Below are positions 6,541 to 11,736 of a stretch of DNA of 11,736 nt, one piece after another. The first letter of the stretch is position 1. Each line of letters starts with the position of its first letter. Below the pieces are notes generated by a model. It was not told where the DNA came from, searched no databases, and saw only the letters and a list, made by a program, of their open reading frames with translations. The position numbers were made by a program, and so were the translations under genes. The DNA lies in assembly GCA_041687295.1 (NCBI GenBank), contig JAWLCG010000132.1, positions 1 to 11,736 of the forward strand, written 5' to 3'. This stretch comes from JAWLCG01 sp041687295 (lineage in GTDB: Bacteria; Planctomycetota; Phycisphaerae; SM23-33; FEN-1343).

Positions 6541-8208
6541 ATGGACGCCACACTGCTCAACGCGCTGCGCCAGACGGTCGGGCCCGACAACGTGATCGAG
6601 CCGACCGACCCCCGCTACTTCGCCTACACCTACGGCGACGCCACGCTCTACCGCAGCCGGCCCGACGCGATCGTCTACCCCGGCTCGACCGAGGAGGTCG
6701 TCGCCCTGGTCAAGCTCGCCCGCGAGCACAACACCTTCCTGGTGCCCGCCGGCGGCCTGACGGGCCTGTCCGGCGGCGCCGTCAGCGACGGCGGCCTGCA
6801 GCTCAACCTCAGCCGAATGACCCGCGTCAAGCACGTCGACCCGATAGGCCGCACCGTCGTCGTCGAGCCGGGCCTGAGCTGCGCGAAGCTCAACGAGGAG
6901 CTCGCCCGCCGCGGCTTCGTCGTGCCCGTCGCCCCGGCCAGCCATGCCATCAGCACCATCGGCGCCAACGTCGCCGAGGGCGCCGGCGGCACCTGGGGCA
7001 TGAGCAAGGGCAACTTCCGCAACTACCTGCTCACCCTCGAGATCGTCGACGGCCAGGGGCGGGTCTTCCAGACGGGTCGGCCCTTCCCCAAGCAGTCCAC
7101 CGGGCCGGACCTCACCGGCCTGTTCCTGGGCTCCGAGGGCACGCTGGGCATCATTACCGAAGTCACCCTCCGCCTCGACGAGGTGCCCGCCGACACCTGG
7201 ACCATCCGCACCGCCTTCGCCGACGAGTCCGTCCTGCAGGCCATCCACGAGGGCGTCGCCGCCGCCGGCGTGAGCCTCTACTCCTTCGAGTACATGGACG
7301 GCCAGCTCATGCGGGCCCTGGGCAAAGAGCCCCAGATGCTCCTGCTGCTGCAGACCGCGGGCCATCCCGACAAGGCCAAGGCCGACGCCGAGAAGGTCGT
7401 CAAGGTCCTCCAGGCCCTCGAGCCGGCCGAGCTGGTCTACACCAACGACAAGGCCCAGGCCGACGAGCTCTACGCCGAACGCCGCTCCGCCCTGGGCGCC
7501 CTGGCCAAGGCCGACCGCAACAAGCCCGTCATCGTCCAGTTCGACCCCATCCTGCCCACCGCCATCTTCGCCGAGGGCGTCAACAAGATGCGCGAGCTGG
7601 CCGACAAGGCCGGCCTGGACATCATCATCTACGGCCACGCCGGCGACGGGAACCTCCACCCCTCCTTCATCCTGCCCGACGACCTGGAGGCCAAGCAGAA
7701 GGCCCGCGCCGTCATCCGCGAGTACGACGCCTGGATCGAGGCCCGCGGCGGCGTCTTCGCCGGCGAGCACGGCGTGGGCTTCTTCCTCGGGCGCGACATG
7801 AAGGACATCCGCCCCGGCTGCGAGGACTACCTCCGCGCCATCAAGAAGGCCTTCGACCCCCACGGCATCCTCAACCCCGGCAAGGTCGTCGACACCTGCG
7901 AACTGCCCATGGCCATGGCGCCCGTCCTGCCCCAGTACCGGGCCATCGCCGACACCTGCGCCCTGTGCGCCAAGTGCCACCTCTGCAAGAACGACTCGCC
8001 CCTCTTCCAGGCCGAGCCGCGCGAGCACAACACCATCCGAGGCCGCGTCAGCATGATCGACGCCGCCACCCGCGGACAGGTCTCCTTCGAGGCCATCCGC
8101 CCCTTCGTCCACGAGGTCCAGGCCTGGATCGCCAACGGCTGGAACTGCCCCACCTTCATCAAAGAGGCCATGCCCGCCCTTCTCGACCAGGCCGTCGCCG
8201 CCCAGTAG
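6541..8208 (+). CDS. GlcD-like FAD-linked 2-hydroxyacid oxidase with cysteine-rich tail
   Basis: A 555-residue VAO/PCMH-family flavoprotein, likely oxidising glycolate, D-lactate or a related 2-hydroxyacid to the 2-oxoacid. FAD domain: YPGSTEEVVALV (46-57), VPAGGLTGLSGG (68-79), VEPGLSC (108-114) and FLGSEGTLGIITEVTL (195-210). C-terminal catalytic domain: YGHAGDGNLHP (364-374), GEHGVGFF (408-415) and FDPHGILNPGK (438-448), where GlcD-type proteins normally end. About 105 further residues follow, with CALCAKCHLC (C473, C476, C479, C482) and IRGRVSMID, like half of the bacterial ferredoxin-like segment of oxidase/Fe-S fusions, but with no second cysteine cluster. Start: GGAG (6532-6535) sits 5 nt before the ATG. 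An open frame continues upstream to 3850 but runs antisense through the kinase. The TAG stop lies in CAGTAGGC, a string repeated immediately after it. Confidence 0.9.
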   Translation: MDATLLNALRQTVGPDNVIEPTDPRYFAYTYGDATLYRSRPDAIVYPGSTEEVVALVKLAREHNTFLVPAGGLTGLSGGAVSDGGLQLNLSRMTRVKHVDPIGRTVVVEPGLSCAKLNEELARRGFVVPVAPASHAISTIGANVAEGAGGTWGMSKGNFRNYLLTLEIVDGQGRVFQTGRPFPKQSTGPDLTGLFLGSEGTLGIITEVTLRLDEVPADTWTIRTAFADESVLQAIHEGVAAAGVSLYSFEYMDGQLMRALGKEPQMLLLLQTAGHPDKAKADAEKVVKVLQALEPAELVYTNDKAQADELYAERRSALGALAKADRNKPVIVQFDPILPTAIFAEGVNKMRELADKAGLDIIIYGHAGDGNLHPSFILPDDLEAKQKARAVIREYDAWIEARGGVFAGEHGVGFFLGRDMKDIRPGCEDYLRAIKKAFDPHGILNPGKVVDTCELPMAMAPVLPQYRAIADTCALCAKCHLCKNDSPLFQAEPREHNTIRGRVSMIDAATRGQVSFEAIRPFVHEVQAWIANGWNCPTFIKEAMPALLDQAVAAQ

Positions 8209-8212
8209 GCCA

Positions 8213-8243
8213 GTAGGCTGGGACAGAGCGCAGCGCCGTCCCA
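8213..8243 (+). repeat. GTAG-headed hairpin (REP-like copy 6)
   Basis: GTAG at 8213-8216, five bases after the oxidase stop, followed by TGGGAC (8219-8224) pairing with GTCCCA (8238-8243) around AGAGCGCAGCGCC. The same unit with a longer inner stem recurs as copy 7 after glycerate kinase. The loop again contains the AGCGCAGCG core. Confidence 0.6.
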
Positions 8244-8290
8244 CCTTCGGCGACGGACGGCGCGTGCCACGGGCTTCCGGCGCGACACAC

Positions 8291-8321
8291 GGCGGCGGGC
8301 TCCTTCGCGGGGCCCGCCGCC
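8291..8321 (+). terminator. Terminator-like hairpin after the FAD oxidase
   Basis: A perfect 10-bp GC stem: GGCGGCGGGC (8291-8300) with GCCCGCCGCC (8312-8321), 11-nt loop. It is followed by TTCGTTG, a weak T-tract. It begins about 80 nt after the oxidase stop and ahead of the next candidate promoter, so it plausibly ends that transcript. Confidence 0.6.
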
Positions 8322-8343
8322 TTCGTTGCGCGCGGGTCGCGAC

Positions 8344-8372
8344 TGGTCAACGCGAGCATTCTGCGGTATATA
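8344..8372 (+). promoter_or_regulatory. Candidate promoter for glycerate kinase
   Basis: TGGTCA (8344-8349), a 17-nt spacer and TATATA (8367-8372), 4 of 6 matches each, located just past the terminator-like hairpin. The leader to the ATG would be about 170 nt. Confidence 0.35.
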
Positions 8373-8411
8373 CGACCTGACAGAACAGGACACGGGACCC
8401 CCTCCGGTCCG

Positions 8412-8443
8412 TCTTCTCCAAGCCCACGGATGCAATCCGTGGG
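8412..8443 (+). repeat. CCCACGGAT hairpin family, copy C (perfect)
   Basis: TCTTCTCCAAG flank, then CCCACGGAT (8423-8431), loop GCA and ATCCGTGGG (8435-8443), a perfect 9-bp stem. It is inside the predicted leader of the glycerate kinase mRNA. Related copies lie at 1077-1103 and, inverted, at 3832-3865. Confidence 0.7.
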
Positions 8444-8550
8444 GGTCCGGGGCCCAGCGCCCGGCCCGGGCACAGCCCGCCCCCGGGGCTTGCCCGCCCA
8501 CGACAGGCGCCCCCGCGCCCCGCGGGACCGCAGACAAACAGGAGTTCGCC

Positions 8551-9699
8551 ATGCGAATCGTGCTCGCCCCCGACTCGTTCAAGGGTTCCATGACCGCCCT
8601 GGAGGTCTGCCAGGCCATGGAGGCCGGCGTCCGCCGCGCCCGGCCCGACGCCCAGTGCGTCCTGGTGCCCATGGCCGACGGCGGCGAGGGGACCACCGAG
8701 GCCCTTGTCGCCGCCACCGCCGGGCGGATGCACACCGTCCAGGCCACCGGGCCCCTGCCGGCCGACTGCGCCCGCGTGACGGGCCGTTTCGGCCTGCTCG
8801 GCGACGACCACTCGGCCGTGCTGGAAATGGCGTGCGTGTCCGGCCTGCCCCTGGTGCCCCCCGCCAAGCGAAACCCCCTGCACACCACCACCTACGGCAC
8901 CGGCGAACTCATCAAAGCCGCCCTGGACGCCGGCGCCCGCAAGCTCATCGTCGGCATCGGCGGATCGGCCACCACCGACCTGGGCACCGGCATGGCCCAG
9001 GCCCTGGGCGTCCGCTTCTTCCGCCCCGACGGCACCGAGATCACCGAGCCCATGACCGGCGGCCTGCTGGCCGAGGTCGCCCGCGTGGACCTCTCGGCCC
9101 TGCACCCCGCCATCCGCCAGTGCGAAATCGACGTCGCCTGCGACGTGGACAACCCCCTGCTGGGCCCCCGCGGCTCGGCCGCCGTCTACGGGCCCCAGAA
9201 GGGCGCCACGCCCGAGATCGTCGCTCAGCTCGAGGCCAACCTCGCCCACGGGGCCGACCTCGTCGAGCGGCAGATCGGTCGGCCCGTCCGCGACACCCCC
9301 GGCGCCGGCGCCGCCGGCGGCCTGGGCTTCGGCATGCTCGCCTTCCTCGGCGCGACGCTCAAGCCCGGCATCCAGATCGTCCTGGAAGCCAGCCGATTCG
9401 CCGACCACCTCGCCGGCGCCGACCTCGTCCTCACCGGCGAGGGCCAGATCGACTCCCAGACCGCCTACGGCAAGACCATCAGCGGCGTCGCCCGCGCCGC
9501 CCAGGCCGCCCGCGTCCCCGTCATCGCCCTGGTCGGCTCCATCGCCGACGGCGTCGACAACCTCTACCCCCTCGGCCTCACCAGCATGTTCGCCATCACC
9601 CCAGGCCCCGTAACCCTAGAAACCGCCATGACGCACGGCCAGAAATTCCTTGCCGATGCGGCGGAAAGGGTGGTAAGAGTGTGTGGCATTGGGCGGTAA
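8551..9699 (+). CDS. glxK: Glycerate kinase (GlxK/GarK family)
   Basis: A 382-residue cytosolic kinase that phosphorylates D-glycerate with ATP, giving 2-phosphoglycerate in the GlxK/GarK family; the length matches E. coli GlxK and GarK (about 381). Family blocks in order: APDSFKGSMTALEV (6-19), PMADGGEGTTEALV (40-53), GTGELIKAAL (116-125), VGIGGSATTDLGTGMAQALG (134-153), CDVDNPLLGPRGSA (197-210), YGPQKGAT (213-220), PGAGAAGGLGFG (250-261) and LTGEGQIDSQTAYGK (294-308). AGGAG (8540-8544) sits 6 nt before the ATG; the open frame begins upstream, but the family N-terminus starts exactly here. Together with the oxidase next to it this suggests glycolate/glycerate salvage, though a terminator separates them. 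The last 33 codons use A/T-ending codons far more than the rest. Confidence 0.93.
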   Translation: MRIVLAPDSFKGSMTALEVCQAMEAGVRRARPDAQCVLVPMADGGEGTTEALVAATAGRMHTVQATGPLPADCARVTGRFGLLGDDHSAVLEMACVSGLPLVPPAKRNPLHTTTYGTGELIKAALDAGARKLIVGIGGSATTDLGTGMAQALGVRFFRPDGTEITEPMTGGLLAEVARVDLSALHPAIRQCEIDVACDVDNPLLGPRGSAAVYGPQKGATPEIVAQLEANLAHGADLVERQIGRPVRDTPGAGAAGGLGFGMLAFLGATLKPGIQIVLEASRFADHLAGADLVLTGEGQIDSQTAYGKTISGVARAAQAARVPVIALVGSIADGVDNLYPLGLTSMFAITPGPVTLETAMTHGQKFLADAAERVVRVCGIGR

Positions 9700-9702
9700 C
9701 CC

Positions 9703-9739
9703 GTAGACCGGGACAGAGCGGCGCAGCCGCGGCGTCCCA
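9703..9739 (+). repeat. GTAG-headed hairpin (REP-like copy 7)
   Basis: GTAG (9703-9706), then GGGAC (9710-9714) with GTCCC (9734-9738). Inside, across a 3-by-3 internal loop, GCGGC pairs with GCCGC around GCA. It starts 3 nt after the glycerate kinase stop codon. It is copy 6 with a longer inner stem. Confidence 0.6.
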
Positions 9740-9754
9740 CCCCCGCTGGCCAAT

Positions 9755-9777
9755 CGGCAATGAGTTGCCGCCCCAAC
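9755..9777 (-). repeat. Hairpin repeat left of the DUF4145-like gene (REP-like copy 8, head GTTG)
   Basis: On the plus strand CGGCAA (9755-9760), loop TGAG and TTGCCG (9765-9770) form a perfect 6-bp stem, followed by CCCCAAC, whose complement is a degenerate GTTG head. Positions 9755-9774 match 10685-10704 in 17 of 20 bases as a direct repeat. Confidence 0.5.
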
Positions 9778-9807
9778 TTCACAAGCTCAAACACGTTTTG
9801 AAATAGT
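9778..9807 (+). promoter_or_regulatory. Weak candidate promoter for the DUF4145-like gene
   Basis: TTCACA (9778-9783), an 18-nt spacer and AATAGT (9802-9807), 5 and 4 of 6 to consensus, in a locally AT-rich stretch. It would leave a leader of only about 10 nt before the ATG at 9825. Confidence 0.25.
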
Positions 9808-9824
9808 TCCTTAGGGGACGGGAT

Positions 9825-10679
9825 ATGCCAGTAGACCGATCGCTATGGGAGAAGCAGCCATTCTCTGGTCATGATTTCCCGCTGTGGCCATGCCCTACCT
9901 GTGACCGAGGTAGGCTTACCGTCCGCGACCGCAAGAAGCACATCAAGCTTGTCCCTTGGGGGTTTGCTGCCTACGGACCGCCAGAGGAATTGAACCCAGA
10001 GGATGAGGGCGGACTGTTCACCTGTTATATGCGGTGTAACAATCCGAAGTGCCAAAACCCGGTCGTCTGTACGGGGCTCTACACGGTGGTGGAGCTAACC
10101 AGGTACACCCAAGTGAGACGTACACAGGAGCAAGAGGAGTATAGGGAGTACTTCCTGCCTCTATCACTTGTGCCAGCCCCGCCACTGTTCGCAATCCCAG
10201 AGCAGTGCCCAGAGCCAATATCTGAGGAGGTCAAGTTTGCCTTCATGCTGTACTGGCCCGATCGCACCCGAAGCGCAAACTGCATTCGGTCAACCCTTGA
10301 GGCGCTTATGGACCATTTCAGGATTCCTGCGAACATGCGATACCGTGACAGGACCACCGGGAGCTTTCGCCAGAAGCCACGGCCTTTGCATCAGCGCATC
10401 GAGAAGTTCGCTAGACAGCGGAAGGGCTACAAGGAGATCGAGCCTCTCCTGAAGGCCACTAAGAATGTCACCAATCCGGCCAGCCATGGCAGGAGGGTCA
10501 CGAACGATGACCTGCTGAACGCCTTCGACCTACTTGAATACATTCTGCGTCACTGTTTCGACAACCAACACTCCCGGATCAAGAAGATTGCCTCCATGTG
10601 CAAGAAACCCCGGCGAGTGCTTGGGCAGACAGTCAGGGACAGTCTGAAGGCCGTTGCGCCGGACCCAACAACCAAGTAA
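9825..10679 (+). CDS. DUF4145-like protein with N-terminal zinc-binding cysteines
   Basis: A 284-residue protein I recognise only at domain level. N-terminal part: CPTC (C23, C26) and CNNPKC (C71, C76) probably bind zinc; C67 and C82 lie nearby. C-terminal part, about 138-258, is helical and fits the DUF4145 pattern: RSANCIRSTLEALMDHFRI (149-167), LHQRIEKFAR, LLKATKNVTNPASHG with H221, then a helix LLNAFDLLEYILRHCFD. DUF4145 is common in accessory genomes and often lies near restriction or other defence genes; its biochemical role is unsettled. Codon use is much less GC-biased than in upstream genes, and direct repeats flank the gene (9755-9774, 10685-10704), suggesting recent acquisition. 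GGGACGGG before the ATG is a modest ribosome site. No membrane segments. Confidence 0.7.
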   Translation: MPVDRSLWEKQPFSGHDFPLWPCPTCDRGRLTVRDRKKHIKLVPWGFAAYGPPEELNPEDEGGLFTCYMRCNNPKCQNPVVCTGLYTVVELTRYTQVRRTQEQEEYREYFLPLSLVPAPPLFAIPEQCPEPISEEVKFAFMLYWPDRTRSANCIRSTLEALMDHFRIPANMRYRDRTTGSFRQKPRPLHQRIEKFARQRKGYKEIEPLLKATKNVTNPASHGRRVTNDDLLNAFDLLEYILRHCFDNQHSRIKKIASMCKKPRRVLGQTVRDSLKAVAPDPTTK

Positions 10680-10685
10680 CGAGGA

Positions 10686-10707
10686 GGCAACGAGTCGCCG
10701 CCCCTAC
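10686..10707 (-). repeat. GTAG-headed hairpin right of the DUF4145-like gene (REP-like copy 9)
   Basis: On the minus strand, GTAGGGGC (10707-10700) is followed by GGCGA, loop CTCG and TTGCC, a 5-bp stem with one wobble. The matching copy at 9755-9777 has GGCAA/TTGCC with loop CTCA, so the difference preserves pairing. It lies 6 nt after the DUF4145-like gene but, unlike most copies, points against it. Confidence 0.5.
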
Positions 10708-10770
10708 CGAATGGAGCTGATGTCTAGGTCTTACGGGGACGGTTGCGAATGGCATTCGAACAGGGAGATT

Positions 10771-10797
10771 AGGGACAAAAGTTATTCCTTGTTCCCT
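10771..10797. terminator. Possible bidirectional terminator between convergent genes
   Basis: AGGGACAA (10771-10778) pairs with TTGTTCCCT (10789-10797), an 8-bp stem with one bulged T and a 10-nt loop. It overlaps the last codons and TAA stop of the minus-strand membrane gene and lies about 90 nt past the DUF4145-like gene. AT-rich sequence flanks it, but no clean T-tract follows on either strand. Confidence 0.35.
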
Positions 10798-11432
10798 TTC
10801 ATGCTCACCTGTTCCTGTCGCGAATCCACAACTCTGTCGCTACCGGGCCGACCCTCTCGTTCACTCGCTGCCTCTGGGGCTGATGGCTTGGGCACGTCGC
10901 TCATCCTCCATGCCAGAAGCCGCCCAACAAACCCCACCGGCCATGCCAGTATCAGAGCAAAGAGCGGGATCGGAGCCCCAATAGTCACCCCCTGAGCAGC
11001 AGGCATCCCCGCCTTGACGGCACCGATGATTGGCAGGACAAAGAATAGCACGCCTAGCCACATAGCCCTCTGACTGGTGAGTTTGATGTCCCATGCAGTG
11101 AGCCACATGGCAGGGAGGTACAGAAGCGACATGAGAGTCATGGCTAAGCCCATGCCGATCAACGTACCCAAGCCCGCGACGGTCTGGAGAGATAGGCCTT
11201 GAGCGGTTGCTGCTGCTAGGCCGTTGATGGACGCGGTCGCGAAGAAGGTCAGGATCCACACGGGTAACCCGTATCCGCGTACGGCAGGCCGTGACCGCTG
11301 AGGTAGACCTTGAGAGGCCACCCCTGGCACGCGGACAACTCGACGACATCGGGGGCAGTTGTCCTCGCCTCCTCCTAGAGAATCAGGAGACTTCATCCGT
11401 TTGCCGCATCCGGGACATTGGTGCTCGATCAT
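10782..11432 (-). CDS. Zinc-ribbon multi-pass membrane protein of unknown function
   Basis: A 216-residue protein. It starts with a two-knuckle zinc ribbon, CPGC (C6, C9) and CPRC (C26, C29), in the form MIEHQCPGCGK...NCPRC that is frequent at the start of Planctomycetota proteins. After a proline/arginine-rich linker come four hydrophobic segments near 56-77, 83-111, 123-139 and 153-174, and a polar tail of about 40 residues rich in Glu, Arg and Ser. I do not recognise a family beyond this. GGGGAG lies about 9 nt before the ATG at 11432. It converges on the DUF4145-like gene and has a similar, lower-GC composition. Confidence 0.65.
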   Translation of the reverse strand: MIEHQCPGCGKRMKSPDSLGGGEDNCPRCRRVVRVPGVASQGLPQRSRPAVRGYGLPVWILTFFATASINGLAAATAQGLSLQTVAGLGTLIGMGLAMTLMSLLYLPAMWLTAWDIKLTSQRAMWLGVLFFVLPIIGAVKAGMPAAQGVTIGAPIPLFALILAWPVGFVGRLLAWRMSDVPKPSAPEAASEREGRPGSDRVVDSRQEQVSMKGNKE

Positions 11433-11736
11433 TTGTCTCGACTCCCCTGCCAGATGACGGACCTGCCTAGGTCCAAGGCCACAGTCTACCAGCGGAACCG
11501 CGGATTCGCCAGTGAGTAGCGAGTAGGTCGGGGATACTTCCCCGACACCGGGGGCGGGTGGGCGTGAGGATGTCGGGGAGGAAAAGCCGGGACAGTCACC
11601 TATTAAGCTGGGGACAGGTGTCAGGAACCATTTCTTCGCTATACCGTTTGCCTATCGGACGTGCGGGCAACCTTGGCCCGGGCAAAGGTGGGGCTGCGCC
11701 CCAGCCGGCCCCCAGCCAAACAAAAACGCCCCCCCC
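11433..11736. other. Terminal 304 bases: hairpins and short repeats, no gene
   Basis: No coding sequence is supported. The region holds a GTAG hairpin (11523-11546), a second occurrence of its TCGGGGA stem string (11572-11578), and two GGGACAG motifs (11589-11595 and 11611-11617), the latter followed by GTGTCAGGAACC. Near the end is a short stem TGGGGC/GCCCCA around TGC. The window closes with a run of eight C residues. Confidence 0.5.
11523..11546 (+). repeat. GTAG-headed hairpin (REP-like copy 10)
   Basis: GTAG (11523-11526), then a perfect 8-bp stem GTCGGGGA (11527-11534) with TCCCCGAC (11539-11546) around the tetraloop TACT. It lies upstream of the minus-strand membrane gene rather than behind a visible gene, so it may mark the 3' end of a gene to the right or simply be another insertion. 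Confidence 0.55.

Larger units (their letters stand above)
8209..8550. other. Gap between FAD oxidase and glycerate kinase: REP-like hairpin, terminator, promoter and structured leader
   Basis: In order this 342-base gap holds a GTAG hairpin (8213-8243), a strong terminator-like stem (8291-8321), a candidate promoter (8344-8372) and a GC-rich leader of about 170 nt. The leader contains the perfect copy of the CCCACGGAT hairpin (8412-8443). No gene is supported here. The layout argues that glycerate kinase is transcribed independently of the oxidase. Confidence 0.6.

Noticed and set aside
3850..8208. A single 1452-codon open frame on the plus strand
   Set aside because: Only its last 555 codons (from 6541) encode recognisable protein. 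The upstream part is the antisense of the histidine kinase gene plus non-coding leader, kept open by very high GC. The promoter at 6334-6363 and the GGAG before 6541 support the shorter gene.
6154..8244. Extension of the histidine kinase frame by about 700 residues at its N-terminus
   Set aside because: The extra part is antisense to the FAD oxidase, has low-complexity Gly/Ala/Asp/Val-rich composition and shows no domain; the PAS modules begin right after the ATG at 6153.
8373..8550. Riboswitch in the glycerate kinase leader
   Set aside because: The leader is structured, but I see no known aptamer signature; its main hairpin is a copy of a dispersed repeat found elsewhere in the window.
10654..10995. 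113-codon plus-strand open frame
   Set aside because: Mostly antisense to the end of the zinc-ribbon membrane gene, with no ribosome site that fits and no domain; the opposite strand encodes a protein with a clear zinc ribbon and membrane helices.
24..11546. CRISPR array as an explanation for the repeated hairpins
   Set aside because: The copies are dispersed singly or in inverted pairs at irregular distances and differ in stem sequence; there is no regular spacer pattern and no cas gene.
11687..11736. Terminator or element end at the right edge (TGGGGC/GCCCCA stem and C-run)
   Set aside because: The stem is short, no T-tract follows, and the window simply ends in C residues; it cannot be judged without the flanking sequence.

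Overview
The window is very GC-rich (about two thirds or more by eye). It is cut into single genes separated by long intergenic stretches full of hairpins. This layout, the mix of enzyme families and a protein opening with a CPGC/CPRC zinc ribbon suggest a Planctomycetota-type bacterium, perhaps Phycisphaerae-like. That assignment is inference from style and family content; there is no rRNA or marker gene to settle it.

Layout: (1) 59-973 (-), a nucleoside-hydrolase-family protein, diverges from (2) 1300-1863 (+), leuD. Each has a good sigma70-type promoter in the shared 326-base gap. (3) 2138-3214 (+) is a membrane-anchored PIN-TRAM protein of the YacL type. (4) 3215-3981 is non-coding and consists almost entirely of inverted repeats. 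(5) 3982-6153 (-) is a soluble four-PAS histidine kinase with no regulator partner here. It diverges from (6) 6541-8208 (+), a GlcD-like FAD oxidase with an unusual cysteine-rich tail. (7) 8551-9699 (+) is a glycerate kinase with its own leader and promoter. (8) After about 9600 base composition drops and accessory genes follow: 9825-10679 (+), a DUF4145-like protein with an N-terminal zinc-binding module, and 10782-11432 (-), a zinc-ribbon membrane protein convergent with it.

Metabolically, the FAD oxidase (2-hydroxyacid such as glycolate or D-lactate to 2-oxoacid) and glycerate kinase (glycerate to 2-phosphoglycerate) could serve a glycolate/glycerate salvage route. A terminator and a second promoter lie between them, so they are not an obvious operon.

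The most interesting signal is non-coding: about ten short stem-loops that begin with the tetranucleotide GTAG (one with GTTG). They sit just 3' of nearly every gene in the GC-rich part, in the sense orientation of that gene, and in four genes the TAG stop codon is part of a GTAG. A GTAG foot 5' of an imperfect palindrome is the hallmark of REP elements mobilised by RAYT (TnpA-REP) transposases. One pair (3229-3369) is arranged tail to tail like a REPIN, with base-pair-preserving differences between its halves. Two related copies flank the DUF4145-like gene as direct repeats. A second hairpin family (three copies) and a 269-base inverted-repeat, MITE-like unit are also present. No RAYT gene lies in the window.
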